From assembly GCA_016927865.1 (NCBI GenBank), contig JAFGLU010000101.1, positions 35,775 through 99,774 of the forward strand: DNA of 64,000 bases, written 5' to 3'. Made by a program: the position numbers and the translations under genes. This document shows, piece by piece, positions 60,760 through 64,000 of this stretch (position 1 is the first letter of the stretch; the number at the start of each line of letters is the position of its first letter). Source of the DNA: Anaerolineaceae bacterium (lineage in GTDB: Bacteria > Chloroflexota > Anaerolineae > Anaerolineales > Anaerolineaceae). The notes below the pieces were generated by a model, which worked only from the letters and a program-made list of their open reading frames with translations, did not search any database and was not told the DNA's origin.

Positions 60760-61680
60760 ATGGATCTGCCGAAAATCACCCCGCGCACGTTGCACGATAA
60801 ACTCACCCAGACCCTTCGCAGCGCCGATTTCACGCGCGCTTCGCTGGTCGATTACGCCTACGTCTTGCTGGGCGCGCTCCTCCAGGCCCTGGCCATGCGC
60901 ATGTTCCTCATCCCGGCCATGCTGGTCAGCGGCGGCATCAGTGGCGCGGCCCAACTTATCCACCATTACACCGCCTGGCCCATCGGTCTGATGGTCTTCA
61001 TTGGCAATGTACCCCTGTTCATCATCGGCTGGCAATACCTGGGCGGTCCGCGCTTTGCCCTGCGCACCGCGCTGTCCATCACCGCCTTCTCGTTGTTCAC
61101 CGACCTACTGGTCTTCTTCATCCCCGCCGAGGGCGTAGTGCATGACCTGGTGCTCAACAGCCTGTACGGTGCGGTCCTGCTGGGCGTGGGACTGGGGCTG
61201 GTCTACCGCGGGCGGGGCACCAGCGGCGGCAGCGACATCCTCGGGCGCATCCTCAACGACCGCCTGGGCATTTCCATCTCGCAGGCTTACCTGGTCACCG
61301 ATACCATCGTTATCCTGGCGGCGGGCTTTGTCTTCACCTGGGAGAACGCACTCTACGCCCTGGTGGTCACCTATGTGAGCGGCCTGGCAGCCGAGATGAT
61401 TCTGGAAGGCTCCAGTGTCTTCCGCACTGCCTTGATCATCACCTGCTGCCCCGAAGAAGTCTCCCGGCGCGTCTTATATGAAATGGAGCGCGGCGTGACC
61501 GTCTTGAACGCCACCGGAGCTTTCACCGGCAGCGACCGGCCGGTGTTGTACTGCGTGGTCACCCGTGCCGAGATCAGCCGCATCAAGGCCATCGTCAGCG
61601 AGGTGGACCCCAAGGCTTTCATGGTCATCGGCCAGGCCCACGAAGCCCTGGGCGAAGGTTTCCGCGCGTTGCACCGGTAG
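60760..61680 (+). CDS. YitT family membrane protein
   Basis: 306 residues from ATG 60760 with AGGAGG seven bases before it; the frame open to 60532 has no such site. Five to six membrane segments are followed by a DUF2179 domain (VFRTALIITCCPEEVSRRVL onward, to EVDPKAFMVIGQAHE). The family includes YitT/YpjC, with a putative transport function not established. Single gene; the GGGGCGAGGC repeat follows. Confidence 0.88.
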   Translation: MDLPKITPRTLHDKLTQTLRSADFTRASLVDYAYVLLGALLQALAMRMFLIPAMLVSGGISGAAQLIHHYTAWPIGLMVFIGNVPLFIIGWQYLGGPRFALRTALSITAFSLFTDLLVFFIPAEGVVHDLVLNSLYGAVLLGVGLGLVYRGRGTSGGSDILGRILNDRLGISISQAYLVTDTIVILAAGFVFTWENALYALVVTYVSGLAAEMILEGSSVFRTALIITCCPEEVSRRVLYEMERGVTVLNATGAFTGSDRPVLYCVVTRAEISRIKAIVSEVDPKAFMVIGQAHEALGEGFRALHR

Positions 61681-61711
61681 GTGGAGTTAACGGCGCGGGC
61701 GGAATCTTTTC

Positions 61712-61845
61712 CCGGTAGGGGCGAGGCTGGAACGCGGTTGGGATTTGAAAAAGAACCTATTAGCCTCGCCCTGGGCAGCTTGTGAGGGGCGAGGCTAATC
61801 CAACCGGGTCAATTCAATTATCGAATCTCGCCTCGCCCCTACCGG
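61712..61845. repeat. Nested inverted repeats with GGGGCGAGGC words
   Basis: CCGGTAGGGGCGAGGC (61712-61727) is mirrored exactly at 61830-61845. Inside it TTAGCCTCGCCC (61760-61771) pairs with GGGCGAGGCTAA (61787-61798). The same word GGGGCGAGGC occurs on alternating strands. Another small palindrome with GTAGGGG...TCCTAC follows at 61890-61919. It occupies the space between the convergent yitT-like and yhhN-like genes. Confidence 0.6.
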
Positions 61846-61915
61846 CCTCTCTGTACAGGCCAAAAGACGCGGGTCGGAACCCGCGGGTTGTAGGGGTCGG
61901 GTTTCGCGACCCGTC

Positions 61916-62584
61916 CTACGCCCCTTGCTTCATCAAGACCGCAGTCAGAATCGCCACCTGGGCCAGGTGATACAACACAATGATGATCAAATCGCCGTAG
62001 CGGATGGCCCGGCGGAAGCGGCGAATGGCCAGGAGCGTGTCTGAACCCAGGAATGCTCCCGCGCCGATGGACGCCAGCACCGCCGCCTGGAAAGGCCAAT
62101 CGGGGCGCAGCAGGGTGAGCAGCGCCGACAGGAACATCAGGCTGAGCACCAGGCTGTAAACCAGCGTGGGAACCAGCAGCTTGACTCGCGCCCGGCCTCG
62201 CCGGCCTGCGCTCACCGCCGGCTCAAACACCATCCAGAACAGGCGCGCCGTGACCGCCAGGAAGATGACTCCCACCCAGCCAAAAGGCGGCAAATCGGGG
62301 TTGAAGCCCAGGATATAGAAGATGTGGGTCAGCAGGAAAGCTCCCAGCCCATACAGGAAGAAGCGGCTGCTCAGCAGGAAAACATCCCCTGCCAAAGCCG
62401 CCACCAGCCCGGCCACAAACCACAAGTTCCAGCCCTGCGCCCCGCCCTGCAGCACGAACCAGATGCCCAACAGCACGATCACCCCAGGCTTGGTCACCAC
62501 ACGGATGTTTTGCCGTCCGCGCCAAACTGCCCACCAATCTGCCACGGCCATCCCCATTGCCAGGTAGAAGAGCAGGTTGAACAT
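61916..62584 (-). CDS. YhhN-like membrane protein (lysoplasmalogenase family)
   Basis: 222 residues with about eight membrane segments. VVTKPGVIVLLGIW, AGDVFLLSS and GLGAFLLTHIFYI are the conserved YhhN/TMEM86 motifs. Eukaryotic relatives hydrolyse lysoplasmalogens; the bacterial role is assumed similar. Its ATG overlaps the era stop by one base (TGATG), so it is translationally coupled to Era. Confidence 0.85.
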   Translation of the reverse strand: MFNLLFYLAMGMAVADWWAVWRGRQNIRVVTKPGVIVLLGIWFVLQGGAQGWNLWFVAGLVAALAGDVFLLSSRFFLYGLGAFLLTHIFYILGFNPDLPPFGWVGVIFLAVTARLFWMVFEPAVSAGRRGRARVKLLVPTLVYSLVLSLMFLSALLTLLRPDWPFQAAVLASIGAGAFLGSDTLLAIRRFRRAIRYGDLIIIVLYHLAQVAILTAVLMKQGA

Positions 62585-63507
62585 CAGCGCGACCCTTTCT
62601 CGGTGGCGTAGCCCAGGTTCTTCAACAGGCTGGGGTTGTCCCGCCAGTTGGCCAGCACCTTGACGTGCAAATCCAGGAAGATCTTGCGCCCGCTCATGCT
62701 TTCAATTTCTTTGCGCGCCATGGTTCCAATTTTCTTCAGCATAGCGCCTTTTTCACCGATGAGAATGCCCTTATGCGCTTCGCGCTCGGCCAGCAGCGTG
62801 GCAGCGATGTAGGCGGCGGTTTCGCTGCGCTCAGTATATTCGTCGATGCGCACCGCCACGGCGTGGGGTATTTCATCCTTGAGGTTTCGCAGGCAGGCCT
62901 CGCGGATCAGGTCGGCGGCGATGTCGCGTTCATACAGGTCGGTGATCTGGTCTTCATCGTAGAAGGCCGGGCCTTCGGGCAGGTGGCTGAAGATGGCGTC
63001 CAGCAGATCACCCGTGCCGCGGCTCTCGGCAGCCGAAATGGCGCGGAGCTCCGCCGTTGGGCACAAGGCCTGATAGGCTTCCAGCCGCTGGAACAGGGTA
63101 GCCGAGTCCACCAGGTCCACCTTGTTGACTACCAGCAGCACGGGCAGCGGCCCACGCGCCAGCACTCCCGCCAGCCGCGCCGCCACAATCTGATCTTCGG
63201 GGGTGGGGCGGTTGTTGGCCTCCACCAGCCACAGCACCAGGTCGGCGTCCTGCAGCACGTCGAAGGCCACTTCGTTCATATACTCGCCCAGCTTGTGGAC
63301 GGGGTTGTGTATGCCGGGGGTGTCGACGAAAATGATCTGGCCTTGCGGCACGGTCAGAATGCCCAATTGGCGACGGCGGGTGGTTTGGGGGCGCGGCGAC
63401 ACCGCGGCCACCTTTTGGTTCAGTAAGGCGTTCATCAGCGTGGACTTGCCCACGTTGGGGCGGCCAACCACGGCGACGAATCCGGATCTAAAGGGCGTTT
63501 CGCTCAT
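62584..63507 (-). CDS. era: GTPase Era
   Basis: 307 residues. The G motifs are in order: G1 GRPNVGKSTLMN (about residue 15), G3 DTPGIHNP (about 60) and G4 NKVDLVDS (about 126). The C-terminal KH domain has GILIGEKGAMLKKIGTMARKEIE (in part, about 245-265). Era binds the 3' end of 16S rRNA and assists 30S assembly. Start ATG 63507. Coupled to the downstream yhhN-like gene. Confidence 0.95.
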   Translation of the reverse strand: MSETPFRSGFVAVVGRPNVGKSTLMNALLNQKVAAVSPRPQTTRRRQLGILTVPQGQIIFVDTPGIHNPVHKLGEYMNEVAFDVLQDADLVLWLVEANNRPTPEDQIVAARLAGVLARGPLPVLLVVNKVDLVDSATLFQRLEAYQALCPTAELRAISAAESRGTGDLLDAIFSHLPEGPAFYDEDQITDLYERDIAADLIREACLRNLKDEIPHAVAVRIDEYTERSETAAYIAATLLAEREAHKGILIGEKGAMLKKIGTMARKEIESMSGRKIFLDLHVKVLANWRDNPSLLKNLGYATEKGSR

Positions 63508-63611
63508 ACCTTCATTAAACCACAGCTTGCCCCTCAGCGCATATCCCTTTGAGCGCTGAACTTAAAACTCAGGACGCATATCGTTCTCAGACGCGGGGAG
63601 CAAGATTTTGC

Positions 63612-63709
63612 AAGAGTGAGGGGCGTTTCGCCCCTCACTCTTTTAAATTTCTTTCCCTCCCCCAGCCAGAACCGCAGAACCCACCCAGCCTTGAATGGCT
63701 GGGGGAGGG
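63612..63709. repeat. Two hairpins in the gap before era
   Basis: 63612-63625 pairs with 63629-63642 around TTT, followed by TT. Then CCCTCCCCCAGCC (63655-63667) pairs with GGCTGGGGGAGGG (63697-63709). They lie between the ACT-domain gene and era, both on minus. The first could terminate transcription in either direction. No gene in 63508-63765. Confidence 0.5.
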
Positions 63710-63765
63710 ACAAAGGGAGGGGGGCGGATAGCGGGATTTGACGTTGAGACCGCCACGGCGGCGCA

Positions 63766-64000
63766 CTAATCGGCGTGGATGGTGTGCCCTTGCTCACGCA
63801 GCGCCTCAATGGCCGTGCCCAGGCTGCTTTCTTTGACCATGATGTAGTCTGTGTCAAACGTCGAAAGAGCGAAGATGCTCACGCCCGCCGCTGCTAGCGT
63901 GCTGGCCAGCCCGGCCAGAATGCCCGTCAGCGAGAAATCCAGCGGCCCCAGCACCTTCAACGCGCGCCAGCCGCCCTCGGCGCGAACCCCGCCGGGCACG
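63766..64000 (-). CDS. ACT-domain protein, N-terminus outside window
   Basis: At least 77 residues in the window. GWRALKVLGPLDFSLTGILA, GVSIFALSTFDTDYIMVK and EALREQGHTI are the core of the small ACT-domain amino-acid-sensing family related to CASTOR-type ACT proteins. The possible GTG at 63999 would truncate the first strand, so the start probably lies beyond 64000. Function not known; probably binds an amino acid. Confidence 0.75.
   Translation of the reverse strand, partial: VPGGVRAEGGWRALKVLGPLDFSLTGILAGLASTLAAAGVSIFALSTFDTDYIMVKESSLGTAIEALREQGHTIHAD

Noticed and set aside
61712..61919. CRISPR-like repeats behind the yitT-like gene
   Set aside because: The repeated words are inverted and unevenly spaced, without equal spacers or cas genes.
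63612..63642. Hairpin with triloop before era as another MITE-like copy
   Set aside because: The stem is only 14 bases, outer arms are absent and there is no direct repeat, so I treat it as a separate hairpin or terminator.

Overview
The window reads as a chromosome segment of a Chloroflexota bacterium, most likely class Anaerolineae. This is inferred from three things: a GC-rich gene set with Thr/Pro-rich linkers in surface proteins, an alternative complex III (ACIII) respiratory operon, and a diderm-free set of lipoproteins and membrane enzymes. About 46 protein-coding genes are supported. I see no rRNA, tRNA, CRISPR array, prophage or transposase gene.

Layout. 1-4.6 kb (minus): a GH5 glycosidase cut by the window edge, a transglutaminase-like protein, a polytopic membrane protein and an ankyrin-repeat protein. 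5.2-6.9 kb: an AarF/ABC1 kinase. 7.2-16.1 kb: two compact operons converge, SPFH-SPFH-TPR on plus and radical SAM/coiled-coil/tandem-AAA+ on minus. The genes are more AT-rich than the flanks, and this is the best candidate for an uncharacterised multi-protein system. 16.3-22.9 kb (minus): a hybrid histidine kinase lacking its phosphoacceptor His, an FGGY kinase and a serine beta-lactamase-like lipoprotein. 23.2-25.3 kb: an MFS transporter and a PlsC acyltransferase. 25.3-33.3 kb (minus): an unknown protein, an Asp/Glu racemase, and an operon of an MBL hydrolase, a protein with two atypical kinase domains and a TPR/SH3-like membrane protein. 33.6-34.8 kb: PPK2 and a small pyrophosphatase. 34.9-37.4 kb: CE7 esterase and xylulokinase. 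37.7-41.4 kb: an AT-rich GT-C-like membrane protein, a CinA-C amidase, a small protein and an MGDG-synthase-like glycosyltransferase. 41.5-43.4 kb: metG with a Met-rich leader peptide and attenuator. 43.5-47.0 kb: a LysM lipoprotein and uvrC. 47.1-54.1 kb: the ACIII operon. 54.2-64 kb: a MerR regulator with its own promoter, an HESFH protein, a CASTOR/POLLUX-like channel, an SPL-like radical SAM protein, a CoA-binding protein, a YitT protein, a YhhN protein, Era and an ACT-domain protein.

Dispersed DNA. The intergenic spaces hold a family of about 110-bp palindromic elements. Their ends approximate GTAAC...GTTAC, and each has an inner hairpin of about 25 bp capped by a GAA/TTC triloop. Four copies are bounded by exact 8-bp direct repeats, each different from the others, which is the signature of transposition. 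The inner arms differ from copy to copy but stay complementary within a copy. A second set of perfect palindromes sits mostly between convergent genes.

Regulation visible in sequence. metG has a trp-like attenuator (leader peptide with 6 Met in its first 12 residues, then a terminator). Two promoters with 19-bp spacers and the same CTCCCC/GGGG dyad precede the MerR gene and the transglutaminase-GH5 pair, which suggests a shared regulon.
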